From: Opitutales bacterium
Lineage (GTDB): Bacteria > Verrucomicrobiota > Verrucomicrobiia > Opitutales > Oceanipulchritudinaceae
DNA length: 47,174 nucleotides
Reading direction: 5' to 3'
Assembly: GCA_007134215.1 (NCBI GenBank)
Contig: SLLG01000099.1
Coordinates: 1 to 47,174, forward strand
Below the pieces are notes generated by a model. That model did not search any database, was not told the DNA's origin, and saw nothing but the letters and a program-made list of their open reading frames with translations. Made by a program: the position numbers and the translations under genes. Shown piece after piece: positions 16,337 through 25,573 of this stretch. Position 1 is the first letter of the stretch. Every line of letters begins with the position of its first letter.

Positions 16337-16830
16337 CAGCCGAACCGCACAACCTTTCCCGATGGAAAACGGAAGCCGCCTCGTTTACCTTGCGCACCGC
16401 GGTCTTCACCGCCGCATGGTGGATCCTCGCAGAAGGCGATGTCGCCGACTTCGCCATGCCCGCGGCCTTCATTCTTTGTGCCGCCGCCTCATCGCGCGCA
16501 CTCTGCCCGCCCCGCGCATGGCGCTGGCATCCTCTCGCCGTCGCACGGTTCGTCCCGTGGTTCCTGTGGAACTCATTCCTCGGCGGACTTGATGTCGCAC
16601 TTCGCGCCTTCCGGCCTTCCATGCCGCTCAAGCCGGAGATCATCGAGCTGGATATCGAGGTCCCTGAAAAACCGGCCCTTCTTCTCGCATGGATCGTCAG
16701 TCTCCTGCCGGGCACCGCCTGCGTTCACCTCGGCGAAAGCACAATACGGATCCATGTCCTCGATACACGCGTCTCCACAACCGAAAAGACGCGCGACCTC
16801 GGGCGACGCCTGAGAAAACTGTGCGATTGA
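16333..16830 (+). CDS. mrpE: Mrp-type Na+/H+ antiporter subunit E
   Basis: Last gene of the operon, encoding 165 residues. MrpE/MnhE features are two or three amino-terminal helices and the central FVPWFLWNSFLGGLDVALRA block. A conserved cytoplasmic domain follows with SLLPGTACVHLGESTIRIHVLD, where S-LPGT is the family hallmark. Its usual place is first or before mrpF; here it closes the operon. The ATG overlaps the previous stop by 4 nt. It converges with the subtilase gene, with only 20 bp between stops and no obvious intrinsic terminator. Confidence 0.9.
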   Translation: MTAEPHNLSRWKTEAASFTLRTAVFTAAWWILAEGDVADFAMPAAFILCAAASSRALCPPRAWRWHPLAVARFVPWFLWNSFLGGLDVALRAFRPSMPLKPEIIELDIEVPEKPALLLAWIVSLLPGTACVHLGESTIRIHVLDTRVSTTEKTRDLGRRLRKLCD

Positions 16831-16850
16831 CGCGCCCAGCCGACCTGTTT

Positions 16851-19800
16851 CTACCGCCGCCACTCAAAGAATCCGTCCACCGCCGCGGGATCGAAAAACA
16901 AGGGCGGCTCCGCGCCGGATTCGATGAAATAGATCCAGCCGCCGCGGGCATGACTATAGATCCAAGGATAAACGTCCGCACCGGTGAAGAGCCAGCCCAA
17001 TTCGGGAGCCTCGTGCCCGAACCAGAATTCGCCGCCGCCCTGCCACGCCGCGTAGAGCCAGCCCAACTCCGCATGCCTGACCCACGGAAACTCGTCGCCG
17101 AAGAGATCGCCGAAAACAGGTGTATGCCACAAGCCGCTCCCGTAGTCCCTTACCTCCCCGAAAAACTCGACAAACCCTGCCCACGGAGGCTCCGCCACGG
17201 TCCATTCCGGCCGGTCGAGCATCGCGTTGAGTTGCAGAGCCCCGCGCGTGCGGGTGGTCGTCCCGGAGCCTTCCGGAAAATCCCACAGCGCCCAAAGTCC
17301 GTTCGCCGAATCCGGCACCTGTACGTCCATCCATTGACGAATCTCCGGTCCCGAGAGCACGCGGTTCCACACGCGCACCTCGGCGATCTCCCCTTCGAAC
17401 GCGCGCTCTCCGCTCGCCGCCTCACCGATGCGGGCCGGATCGGCGGAGTTCACCGCAATCCCCGCACCTGTCTGCGGCCGCGGTGAATCGTCGATCGGGT
17501 AGCGAGCGTTGTGGGCCGTGCCGTTGATATAAAAAACCACCGGATTGGCCGCACCCGCATCGTAAGTCACCACGACGTGTTGCCAAGTGTTCAACTGAAT
17601 GAGTCTGGGCGGACTGTTCGCCGCCGAGGTGCCGTTCACCGTCTCGGCGAAAAATACAAGACTGCGGTCGCCGTAGCGGTCGTGCTCGAAGCCATTGAGG
17701 AAAAAAATCGCCTTGGCCTTGTCGAAAATCCGCCCGAAGCCCGTGAAATACTCACCCCATCCGCGCGGGCGGATCCACGCCTCGATAGTGAACCGGTCAC
17801 GCAAATCGAAGTCCGCGTGCGGCTCTGTCAATACCTCATCGTCCACGCCGTCAAAATCGAGAATAAAATCCGGCTCCTCCACCACTATGACCGTTACCCA
17901 CGCACTGCCTTCCTGTCCTCCCGGTGTGGATACCGTATACGGAAAGCGATCCGCGCCGACAAACCCCTCCCTCGGCGTATAGAGCAGGCGGCCCCCGCTG
18001 AGCGGAGCAACCACCCCTCGCCTTGGTTGGCCGAAGTCCTGCAGAGCGACTTCGCCGCCCAACGGATCAAACGCGGCGTCGAGCACGGGCACCTCCACCG
18101 AACTGCCGCGGACAGTCGCCAACTGCGTATTCACCGCGCCCGGAGTCGGGTTCACGACGGTGAAGACACGGCGCAGCGTCCCCCCGCGCCCGTCCGAAAG
18201 CGTTACCCCCACGCGGTCCCGGCCTCGGTGCAGCGGATCCATTGTGTAGCGAAGGAACCCGTCGCCGTCGGCCTCCACCGTGCCGTGCGCCGGCCGGTAG
18301 ACAGAGATGAGTCGCAGCGGATCACCGTCGGGGTCGGCTGCGTCCGCCAACGGGTCAATGACGGCGGGAAAAACATCTGTCACCATCTCCACATCCCCGC
18401 CGACGGGAGGCCGGTTCTCATTCGGCAGCGTAGCGCTTCCGTGAATACGTATCCGCCAGTTATTGAAGTCTCCCGATCCCTGCATCCCGGTGTCACTCAC
18501 CCGAAAGCGCCATGTACCCGGCGAGGCCTCGCCCCAGTGCCGGACCGACATGTAGGTCCATGAGGTCGGCGAATTGCGGTGAAAATGCGGCTCGGAGAGA
18601 GTGGAGACGGTTCCGGCCGGCGATTCAAGCGAGATCACCAAATCTCCCCAATTGGAATGCGTGCTGATAAAATCAATCTCGACGTGTTCGACCGTGATAT
18701 TCTCCGCCGTGGAGAAGGTTTGTGTGACTGTCCGGCCTTGGGTCAGGGATCTCTGGTTCAAGGGCACCGCCCGTGTGCCGGAGTCCACGGTCCTCCGCAC
18801 GCCGACGGTCGCCGGGCTCCACTCCTGGGCCAGCGCGACCGCCGCACCCGCGTCCACGCGACCGAAGCCGTGCTTGTCGTGTACCCAGAAGCCCGCGCCG
18901 TTTTGCCGCCACTCCGGACTCTCATAGTCGGTGCGCACCGCCGTGCGGGCAAGTATGTGCTGGACGTCGCGCCAGTCCAGACCCGGATTCGCCTCTAGCA
19001 TCAACGCGACCACGCCCGCCACCATCGGGGCCGCCGCCGACGTGCCGCTGAAATTGTAGGTCATATTCTCATTGGTGTACCCGCTCACACCGACATTGTC
19101 GGTCGTGAGGATGCCGGCCCCGGTGCCACGACTGGGTGCGGAGACGAACACGCTCGCCCCCGGCTCGCTGTATATCGCCGCCCGGCCGTCCTTCCCGAGA
19201 GCACCGACGGAAATAGTGTAGGGAAGGTTGTTGTATCCGTCGAAATCCGCGCGGTCTCCGTCCTGCGCGCTGTTGCCCGCCGCCCACACATAAATACTTC
19301 CGAGGCCGCCGCGTCCGAGCCGCGCGCCGTCACGGATCGCCGTGCGCGTGAGGGTGCCCGGACCACCGTAGCGGATAGGGCCGCCCGGGTCTTGTCCCGG
19401 TCCCCAGCTATTGTTGTAGACATGCACCTGATCGTGCGGAAACAGATCCAGATTGAAGCCGAGCGCCTCGGCAATCTCGCTGTCCGTCGCGCCGCCTCCC
19501 GGCGCGCCGCGCTGCCGAATGAGCCGGACAGCACCAAAACGGGCGTCATACGCGATCCCCGTACCGTAGATATCGTTGCGCGCGGCGGCGATGATGCCCG
19601 TGACCGCCGTGCCATGGGCTTCGCCCTCCTGCCGCGGAGTGGGATCGTCGCCACCGTCGAGTATATCGCGTCCAAAGTCCGCCGAGTAATTCGGAGCAAG
19701 GTCCGGGTGCGTGACCTCTGTTCCCGTGTCGACCACGACAACCGTCACCCCCGCGCCGGTATATCCCTGCGCCCAGGCCGCCTCGGCATTGATGTCCTTT

Positions 19801-20270
19801 CCCGGGGTGGCGCCGCGCTGGCCGATGCTGTGCAAGTGCCATTGCTCGGCATAGAGAGGATCCTGCGGCACGAAGCGTGTCTCCAAGGGCATCCGCACCT
19901 GCTGTTCGCTCCAGAGCACCGCCGGTTGGTAATCCATCGTCCGCTCGACCGCCGCGCGTAGATCCGCCTCGTCGGGGTGGGCCGACAGCGGACCTATGAA
20001 CTCAAAACGGTGGATTCCCCGGACGTTGTCGACGGGTCCGCGGTAGAGTGCTCCCGCCGCACGCGCGACCTCGCGCGGGTCCGCGCCCTCCGCAATGTGC
20101 ACCGCCCAGACCGCGGTCGGCTCCCCGCCAGGTGGTTCCGGTTCCGGAACTTCGACCGCCTTGGCCGCGGCAAATACGCACGCGAGCAGGAAAAAGACTA
20201 AGGAAACCCTCCGGGGCGACGGCTGCCGGATGCTGTGCGTGGACGGGTGCATGCGGTTAAATACGTTCAT
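16851..20270 (-). CDS. Secreted subtilisin-like protease with P-domain, LamG and Trp-rich carboxy-terminal repeats
   Basis: A 1139-residue multidomain exoprotease. A signal peptide spans about residues 1-38 (RRVSLVFFLLACVFAAAKA). The S8 catalytic domain has Asp181 (VVVVDTGTEVTHPDL), His219 (GEAHGTAVTG), Asn333 (WAAGNS) and Ser411 (FSGTSAAAPMVAG). Residues about 500-612 form a proprotein-convertase P domain (ENITVEHVEIDF to GDFNNWRIRIHG). Residues 620-800 hold two cadherin/VCBS-like repeats. Residues 800-985 are a LamG/concanavalin-like domain (FTIEAWIRP to IAEVRVWNR). The last 90 residues carry repeats with PW-, GWLY/GWIY motifs. It is probably exported, acting at or beyond the outer membrane. 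It begins 9 nt after folA and probably shares its transcript. Confidence 0.92.
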   Translation of the reverse strand: MNVFNRMHPSTHSIRQPSPRRVSLVFFLLACVFAAAKAVEVPEPEPPGGEPTAVWAVHIAEGADPREVARAAGALYRGPVDNVRGIHRFEFIGPLSAHPDEADLRAAVERTMDYQPAVLWSEQQVRMPLETRFVPQDPLYAEQWHLHSIGQRGATPGKDINAEAAWAQGYTGAGVTVVVVDTGTEVTHPDLAPNYSADFGRDILDGGDDPTPRQEGEAHGTAVTGIIAAARNDIYGTGIAYDARFGAVRLIRQRGAPGGGATDSEIAEALGFNLDLFPHDQVHVYNNSWGPGQDPGGPIRYGGPGTLTRTAIRDGARLGRGGLGSIYVWAAGNSAQDGDRADFDGYNNLPYTISVGALGKDGRAAIYSEPGASVFVSAPSRGTGAGILTTDNVGVSGYTNENMTYNFSGTSAAAPMVAGVVALMLEANPGLDWRDVQHILARTAVRTDYESPEWRQNGAGFWVHDKHGFGRVDAGAAVALAQEWSPATVGVRRTVDSGTRAVPLNQRSLTQGRTVTQTFSTAENITVEHVEIDFISTHSNWGDLVISLESPAGTVSTLSEPHFHRNSPTSWTYMSVRHWGEASPGTWRFRVSDTGMQGSGDFNNWRIRIHGSATLPNENRPPVGGDVEMVTDVFPAVIDPLADAADPDGDPLRLISVYRPAHGTVEADGDGFLRYTMDPLHRGRDRVGVTLSDGRGGTLRRVFTVVNPTPGAVNTQLATVRGSSVEVPVLDAAFDPLGGEVALQDFGQPRRGVVAPLSGGRLLYTPREGFVGADRFPYTVSTPGGQEGSAWVTVIVVEEPDFILDFDGVDDEVLTEPHADFDLRDRFTIEAWIRPRGWGEYFTGFGRIFDKAKAIFFLNGFEHDRYGDRSLVFFAETVNGTSAANSPPRLIQLNTWQHVVVTYDAGAANPVVFYINGTAHNARYPIDDSPRPQTGAGIAVNSADPARIGEAASGERAFEGEIAEVRVWNRVLSGPEIRQWMDVQVPDSANGLWALWDFPEGSGTTTRTRGALQLNAMLDRPEWTVAEPPWAGFVEFFGEVRDYGSGLWHTPVFGDLFGDEFPWVRHAELGWLYAAWQGGGEFWFGHEAPELGWLFTGADVYPWIYSHARGGWIYFIESGAEPPLFFDPAAVDGFFEWRR

Positions 20271-20279
20271 TCCGGAAAC

Positions 20280-20822
20280 TCAGACGCGTTCGCTGCGAGA
20301 AAATTTCCCGTTGCGCCGGTAGACGCGGAAAAACAGCGGAATCGCTCCCCGCCGGCTCACGCGTTCACTGTGCAGGCGCGGAAATTCACCCGACCATTCG
20401 GGAAAGTAAGTGTCGCCACTGATTTCAGCGTCGACCAATGTTAAAACCAACTCCTCTGCCACGGGAAGCGACTCCTTGTAGATCCGCTCGCCCCCGCAAA
20501 TCCAAACTGTCCGCCCTGCGGATTTCGCCGCCTCCAGCGCAGAAGGAAAATCCGGAAAACAATCCGGCCCCGAACGGGTCGTGGAGACGATAAACGGACG
20601 CCTGGAGCCGTCCTCAAGCGCACCGGTGGCGCCCAGCTCCTCAAAACACCGGCGCCCGAGCACAAGGCTCCCGTCGCGGGTCGATTCGAGAAAGTGATTC
20701 CAGTCCTCCGGAAGGTTCCATGGCAGGCGCCCGTTGCGCCCGATCACGCGGTTGCGGGCGACAGCGACAATGATCTTCACGGAGGCATCGGACGGATCCG
20801 GACTGGAGGCATTCGGTTTCAT
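20280..20822 (-). CDS. folA: Dihydrofolate reductase
   Basis: Reduces dihydrofolate to tetrahydrofolate with NADPH. The 180-residue protein shows KIIVAVARNRVIGRNGRLPW, then NLPEDWNHFLEST with the active-site acidic residue at Asp40 (E. coli Asp27), LVLGRRCFEEL, RPFIVSTTR and the cofactor-binding IWICGGERIYKESLP-like stretch. An amino-terminal extension of about 14 residues precedes the usual start, and ATG 20822 is the only good ATG. A thymidylate synthase gene, a common neighbour, is not present. The gap 20823-20954 upstream shows nothing I can name. Confidence 0.94.
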   Translation of the reverse strand: MKPNASSPDPSDASVKIIVAVARNRVIGRNGRLPWNLPEDWNHFLESTRDGSLVLGRRCFEELGATGALEDGSRRPFIVSTTRSGPDCFPDFPSALEAAKSAGRTVWICGGERIYKESLPVAEELVLTLVDAEISGDTYFPEWSGEFPRLHSERVSRRGAIPLFFRVYRRNGKFSRSERV

Positions 20823-20954
20823 AAAAAGGCATCCGTCCGGAAAAAGACCGGCGCAGTCCTTAAGCGCCGTCGGAATTAGGACCGCTCGTCCACTCCGGAG
20901 GACCCATAAGAAATAACGGATTGCCGCACCCGCCGCAACCCGTGGCCCGAATTC

Positions 20955-21968
20955 TCATCCGGGCTTCTGGAGATCGCGGAAACTCCGCAAATCCCCCCAC
21001 TCTCCGCCGCGCAGACGACGTGCGCCGCTTTGCCGTTTCCGGAAGCGATCTTCGTTCTCACGAAACCATCCCTCCACAAACCGCCCCGTTCCCAGAACGG
21101 CACCGGCAGTCATATACCGCACCCGCGCACGCAACTGCTCAAATATGCCCGGATGCCCGAAGCGCTTTTCAACGGCCTCCAGGATCTCCGGTGACACCCG
21201 ACCGCCATCCGGCTTTCCGAAGCCCGCTGAAACGCCCCTTCCATACAGCAACAGCCGGTACTGCGCGACGGCGGAAGCTGCCTTCTCCTCCCCGCAGATC
21301 CGGCAAACACCCGAGACCGCCGCCTTCACCCCGGCCATCGCCTCGGAATAACCGCACCAACGATACTCCGCAGGATCCCGCACAATTCCCGCACGCACCG
21401 GGTTTAGGTCAATGTATGCAGCCACCACCCCGACCGGCAACCCCGTCCCTTCCACCAGCACACTCTTGAACCGGCCCGACCACAGCGTCCCGTGACGCCC
21501 GTGCGTACGGTTGTACCAAATCGAATACCGCTGCTTCAGTAGTTTCGCGAACATCGACAAATCGCACATCCGCCCGATCAGAAGATTCCGTATCTCTTCC
21601 CGCTCTGCCCCTCCGGAAGCCAGCGCCGCGCGGATCGTCTCCATGTCCAGCGCATGGGCACTCCGCTCCTTCCCTCCATAAAGCGCGTCGCAGCGCCGCA
21701 GCAACTCCGCGTCTTCGATTACGGGTTTCTCTCCCGGCACCGACACCAGAAGATGCACATGGTTGTCCATCACGCAGAACGTCAGCACCTCCACCCCGCA
21801 GAATAACGCCACTGCCCGCATCTGCGCACAGAACATCTCTTTCTCCTCCGCACCAAACAGCATAGCCTGCCCCGCCGTGCGCGCAATCACATGATACACC
21901 GCGTCACGCCCCGGCAACAATGCCCGCCGCACTCCAACCCGCATCTTCTTCCCTTCAAAATCTTTCAT
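20955..21968 (-). CDS. RAYT (REP-associated tyrosine transposase) 2
   Basis: A 337-residue close paralogue of RAYT 1. The HUH motif DNHVHLLVSVP places His70 and His72 at exactly the same residue numbers. The probable catalytic Tyr185 lies in AAYIDLNPVRAG, and WYNRTHGRHGTLWSGRF is nearly identical. The carboxy-terminal tail KRQSGARRLRGGEWGDLRSF matches RAYT 1 in pattern. No frameshift or missing catalytic residue is seen, so it is probably functional. It shares the upstream inverted-repeat block (22001-22058). It lies downstream of sufT on the same strand, 147 bp away, and upstream of folA. Confidence 0.88.
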   Translation of the reverse strand: MKDFEGKKMRVGVRRALLPGRDAVYHVIARTAGQAMLFGAEEKEMFCAQMRAVALFCGVEVLTFCVMDNHVHLLVSVPGEKPVIEDAELLRRCDALYGGKERSAHALDMETIRAALASGGAEREEIRNLLIGRMCDLSMFAKLLKQRYSIWYNRTHGRHGTLWSGRFKSVLVEGTGLPVGVVAAYIDLNPVRAGIVRDPAEYRWCGYSEAMAGVKAAVSGVCRICGEEKAASAVAQYRLLLYGRGVSAGFGKPDGGRVSPEILEAVEKRFGHPGIFEQLRARVRYMTAGAVLGTGRFVEGWFRENEDRFRKRQSGARRLRGGEWGDLRSFRDLQKPG

Positions 21969-22000
21969 TCAGCCAACAAGCCAAAACTTCGCCCGCATGT

Positions 22001-22058
22001 CAAATTTATTAACCCGGTTTTTTATAATTATCTTTTTACCGGGTTGATTATCGTTGAC
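22001..22058 (-). repeat. RAYT upstream element, copy B
   Basis: The counterpart of copy A, oriented toward RAYT 2. On the minus strand it reads GTCAAC (22053-22058), then an AACCCGGT arm, an A/T spacer, and AAAAAACCGGGTTAATAAA near 22005-22023. The inverted arms match except at two positions (ACCGGGTTGATTA against the expected ACCGGGTTAATAA). The spacer is about five bases shorter than in copy A, yet the dyad remains, which suggests that the arms are what is conserved. The block ends 33 bases before the ATG at 21968, the same distance as copy A. The remaining gap to sufT (22059-22115) shows nothing else. Confidence 0.75.
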
Positions 22059-22115
22059 GCAGCAGGAACAGTGACTTTGTACATACCATACCCCACCCCA
22101 TACGTCATGCGCCGA

Positions 22116-22679
22116 TCAGAGCAGCCCGAGCTCCATCTTGCCCTCTTCCGTGATCATGTCTTGGTTCCACGGGGGGTCCCAGACGATGTCGACGGAGGCT
22201 TCGGAGACGCCGGGGACTTGCTCGACTTTGTATTTGGCGTCTTGGGCGATGGCGGGGCCCATACCGCAGCCGGGGGCGGTGAGGGTCATGTCGACTTTGA
22301 CGTCACAGCGTCCTGTATCGTCAGGCTCGGAAAGTTCCATCGTGTAAATGAGACCGAGGTCGACGATGTTTACCGGGATTTCCGGATCGTAGACTTGGCG
22401 CAGGGCATCCCAGACCGCGTCCTCGGAGGGCGGACCGCCTTCGTAGGGCGCGTCATCCGCAGCGGGGACAGCGGGCTTGGCGACCTCCTCGCCGAGCGCG
22501 TCGGCGTCTTTGCCAAGGATCTGGGCCATCCCGCCTTCCCATGTTACAGTGAAATTTCCGCCGAGCCGGTGGGTGATCATGACGCGTGTGCCCTCCGGGA
22601 TGGTGACTTGATCGCCGTAAGGCACGATTGTCGCGGTGACTTCGCGGGAAAGGGTGCGTTCGTTATCGGAGGAGCGCAT
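22116..22679 (-). CDS. sufT: Fe-S cluster assembly factor SufT (MIP18/DUF59 family)
   Basis: A 187-residue SufT. The amino-terminal half is the SufT-specific module ([19 protein letters not shown] and [10 protein letters not shown]). The carboxy-terminal half is the MIP18/DUF59 domain, with [27 protein letters not shown] (including the conserved Cys) and [13 protein letters not shown]. SufT helps mature or deliver Fe-S clusters, mainly when demand is high. It is the last suf gene, 42 bp after sufD. No sufS, sufE or sufU follows; the next gene is RAYT 2. Confidence 0.93.
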   Translation of the reverse strand: MRSSDNERTLSREVTATIVPYGDQVTIPEGTRVMITHRLGGNFTVTWEGGMAQILGKDADALGEEVAKPAVPAADDAPYEGGPPSEDAVWDALRQVYDPEIPVNIVDLGLIYTMELSEPDDTGRCDVKVDMTLTAPGCGMGPAIAQDAKYKVEQVPGVSEASVDIVWDPPWNQDMITEEGKMELGLL

Positions 22680-22721
22680 TTCTCAGATTCAAGCGTTGAG
22701 TGTTGATTCCAGATGCCGCCC

Positions 22722-24053
22722 TCAGGCGAGGAATTTGTCCGCCATGCGACCGCGCACATAGTTTTCGAGTGCTTCGTCGCCGAATTTCCCGATGACTTCC
22801 TCGAGGAATCCGAAAACCATCAGCTCATGCGCCTTCGCGCGGGGAATTCCGCGAGCGAGAAAGTAGAACAGATTCGACTCGTCGATCCGCCCGGTGGTCG
22901 CACCGTGCGAGCACTTAACGTCGTTTGCCTTGATCTCCAGACCGGGCAACGCGTTGCTCTCCGCGTCCTCGCTAAGCATAAGGTTGTTGTTCGTCTGGTA
23001 GGCATCCGTCTGCTGGGCACCCTCCTCCACAATGATGAGCCCGCTGAAAATCGTGCGGCTCTTGTCGAGCAAGGCGTTTTTGAAGAGCAGGTCGCTGCGG
23101 CTGTTCGGAGCGATGTGCGTCTGCAACGTGCGCTGGTCAAACTGCTGATCCCTGCGGGGAACATTGACCGAATACATCTCAACATTCGAACCACTGCCGA
23201 AAATCTTGCCATGGACCTCCTGCCTCGCCCGGCTGGACCCCACGTTCACAATAATGCTCTTCGCGTTTGTATCGCGCTGGGCATTGTTGGTGTTTAGCTG
23301 GAAGCTAAGTGTATTCGTGTTCCAGTCCTGGATGATCCGGTGGTTCGTTTCCGAGCCGTCTCCGGAAAAGACGTGCGCGTTGGAAATCACCAAGTGCTCC
23401 GTCTCCGCTGAGGCGGCGCTTTGAAATTCAACGAGCGTCGACTTCGAGTGTCTGCCGCTGACAAACAGCGTGTGCGGGAAGATCGCTCCTCCCGGCTGGC
23501 GCGTCCAATTGTAGACGACAAACGGCCGGTCAATCTCGACACCGTCAGGGACATAGAGAAAAACACCGCTGCGAACGAGGGCGACATGCAGCGCCTCGTA
23601 TTTCTCCGAGCCGAGTTGCGGCGTCTCCTTCATGAAATACTTGCGCACAAGATCCCCGTGGTTGTTCAAGGCGTCACCGAGTGTCGTGAAGATGACACCC
23701 TTTTTCTCCAGCTCCGCATCCATGACGCGGGCGGCGGCGAGGTTGTCATCGACAAAAATCAACTGCCCCGCCGGATTCGCCACCGTGTCCGAGCGTTCGA
23801 CCAAATCGTCAGCATCCGGCTTTTCGAACGGCGTGGGAACAAACCCGCCGATTTTCGACAAAGGCCGCAGGTCACTGAAGCGCCACGTTTCGTCGAACCG
23901 CGTCGGTGCCGGGCTTTCAAGAAAGCGCGTCCAATGCTCGCGCTGCATGGCCGTGAACCATGCGGGCAGCCCGCCGGAGAGTTCCTGCCGCGCGGCGAAG
24001 ATCTCGGCGTCACGAATCGCACCTGTGTCGACTGAAAGAGTTTCCGTACTCAT
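22722..24053 (-). CDS. sufD: Fe-S cluster assembly scaffold subunit SufD
   Basis: SufD pairs with SufB in the SufBC2D scaffold complex. The 443-residue protein has the family beta-helix core, with FVSGRHSKSTLVEFQSAAS-like strands, HIAPNSRSDLLFKNALLDKS, and the well-conserved C-terminal block KCSHGATTGRIDESNLFYF, where the His is functionally important. It ends in helices (GFLEEVIGKF). ATG 24053 is selected: it gives MSTETLSV and has a GGATAG stretch 6-11 nt upstream. A longer TTG start at 24104 would add 17 residues overlapping the sufB stop. Confidence 0.93.
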   Translation of the reverse strand: MSTETLSVDTGAIRDAEIFAARQELSGGLPAWFTAMQREHWTRFLESPAPTRFDETWRFSDLRPLSKIGGFVPTPFEKPDADDLVERSDTVANPAGQLIFVDDNLAAARVMDAELEKKGVIFTTLGDALNNHGDLVRKYFMKETPQLGSEKYEALHVALVRSGVFLYVPDGVEIDRPFVVYNWTRQPGGAIFPHTLFVSGRHSKSTLVEFQSAASAETEHLVISNAHVFSGDGSETNHRIIQDWNTNTLSFQLNTNNAQRDTNAKSIIVNVGSSRARQEVHGKIFGSGSNVEMYSVNVPRRDQQFDQRTLQTHIAPNSRSDLLFKNALLDKSRTIFSGLIIVEEGAQQTDAYQTNNNLMLSEDAESNALPGLEIKANDVKCSHGATTGRIDESNLFYFLARGIPRAKAHELMVFGFLEEVIGKFGDEALENYVRGRMADKFLA

Positions 24054-24100
24054 ATTTCTATCCAATTTATTTTCCTGATTGCTTCCGGTCCTGAGTCCGC

Positions 24101-25507
24101 TCAACCCACACTACCTTCCATTTCGAGATCGATGAGGCGCTTCAGCTCCACCGAATACTCCATGGGAAACTCGCGGATGAGGTCATTGACAAAACCGTTG
24201 ACGGAAAGAGACATCGCTTCCTCTTCACTGAGTCCGCGCTGCATCATGTAGAAGATCTGCTCCGCGCTGACCTTCGAGACACTCGCTTCGTGCTGCACGG
24301 TGTTGCGGTTGCCCCGGACGGTGATCGCCGGATACGTGTCCGTCCGGCTATTCGTATTGATGAGAAGCGCGTCACATTCGGTGTTGTTTTTGCACCGTTT
24401 GAGATGCTTGGGCATGGCGACGATCCCGCGGTAGGTCGACCGTCCCTGACCGATGGAAATCGACTTGGAAGTGATATTCGAGGTCGTGTTATCGGCTGCG
24501 TGCACCATCTTCGCACCGGTGTCCTGATGCTGGCCGTCGTGCGCGAGAGCGATGGAGAGCACCTCGCCCCGCGCACCCTCGCCGCGCATCACCACGCCGG
24601 GATACTTCATCGTGAGGCGGCTGCCGATATTGCAGTCGATCCACTTCACCTCGGCGTCCTCCATGGCGACGCCGCGCTTGGTGACGAGATTGAACACATT
24701 CGCCGACCAATTCTGCACGGTGATGTATTGGATTTTCGCTCCTTTGAGCGCGACAAGTTCGACGACCGCACTGTGGAGGGTGGTCGTCTCGAACTTCGGC
24801 GCGGTGCAACCTTCCATGTACGTCACCTCCGCCCCTTCGTCGGCGATGATCAGCGTCCGTTCGAACTGGCCGAAATTCTCGGCATTGATGCGGAAGTAAG
24901 CCTGGAGCGGCTGCTTTACCTTCACGCCCGGCGGAACATAGATGAACGAACCCCCGGAGAAGACCGCGCTGTTGAGCGCGCTGAACTTGTTGTCTCCGAT
25001 GGGAATGACCTTGCCGAACCACTTGCGGAAAATCTCCGGGTGCTTCATGAGGCCCTCCGTCGAACCGACAAAGATCACGCCCTGCTTCCCGAGTTCCTCC
25101 TTCATATTGGAGTACGATGCCTCGGAATCGAACTGTGCTTCCACGCCCGCGAGGTAGGCGCGCTCCTTCTCGGGAATGCCGAGGCGCTCAAACGTATTCT
25201 TCACCTCTTCGGGGACTTCATCCCACGTCCGGCTCGGGCGCTGGCCCTTGGAGAGGTAATAGCGGATCTTGTCGAAGTCGATATTCTCCAGATCCTTCGA
25301 CGCCCAATGCGTCGGCATTGGTTTGTCGTGGAAAATTTTCAGCGCCTTGCGCCGGAAGTCATGCATCCACGCATCCTCCTCCTTTACCCTGGAGATGTAG
25401 TCGACAGTCTCTTCGTTGAGGCCGACACCGGCGTCGAATTCGTAAGTGGTGTCGTAGTGGAAATTTCCCTGATCTCTTTCGATACTAATATCGGGTGTAG
25501 TTGCCAT
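24101..25507 (-). CDS. sufB: Fe-S cluster assembly scaffold protein SufB
   Basis: SufB is the main scaffold of the SUF system, on which clusters are built from cysteine-derived sulfur and iron with SufC ATPase help. The 468-residue protein is typical: [19 protein letters not shown] near the start, [40 protein letters not shown] (with the conserved Cys), and [20 protein letters not shown]. It lies between sufC and sufD, all on the minus strand, with 66 bp to sufC. Confidence 0.97.
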   Translation of the reverse strand: MATTPDISIERDQGNFHYDTTYEFDAGVGLNEETVDYISRVKEEDAWMHDFRRKALKIFHDKPMPTHWASKDLENIDFDKIRYYLSKGQRPSRTWDEVPEEVKNTFERLGIPEKERAYLAGVEAQFDSEASYSNMKEELGKQGVIFVGSTEGLMKHPEIFRKWFGKVIPIGDNKFSALNSAVFSGGSFIYVPPGVKVKQPLQAYFRINAENFGQFERTLIIADEGAEVTYMEGCTAPKFETTTLHSAVVELVALKGAKIQYITVQNWSANVFNLVTKRGVAMEDAEVKWIDCNIGSRLTMKYPGVVMRGEGARGEVLSIALAHDGQHQDTGAKMVHAADNTTSNITSKSISIGQGRSTYRGIVAMPKHLKRCKNNTECDALLINTNSRTDTYPAITVRGNRNTVQHEASVSKVSAEQIFYMMQRGLSEEEAMSLSVNGFVNDLIREFPMEYSVELKRLIDLEMEGSVG

Positions 25508-25573
25508 AGTTCTATTGCGTTCGATGTGAGTGTTCGCGTTCCGCGGAATGTCCGGAAGTGGGTCCGGGGCGGT

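Noticed and set aside
9663-16830. Possible membrane-bound hydrogenase (Mbh) or sulfane reductase (Mbs) operon
   Set aside because: Only the antiporter-type subunits are present. No NiFe hydrogenase, ferredoxin-like or NuoB/NuoD-like genes are found before or after, so an Mrp-type antiporter is the better reading.
20823-20954. Small RNA or gene in the folA-RAYT 2 gap
   Set aside because: Short open frames there have no ribosome-binding site or protein-like composition, and no clear structure or promoter was found.
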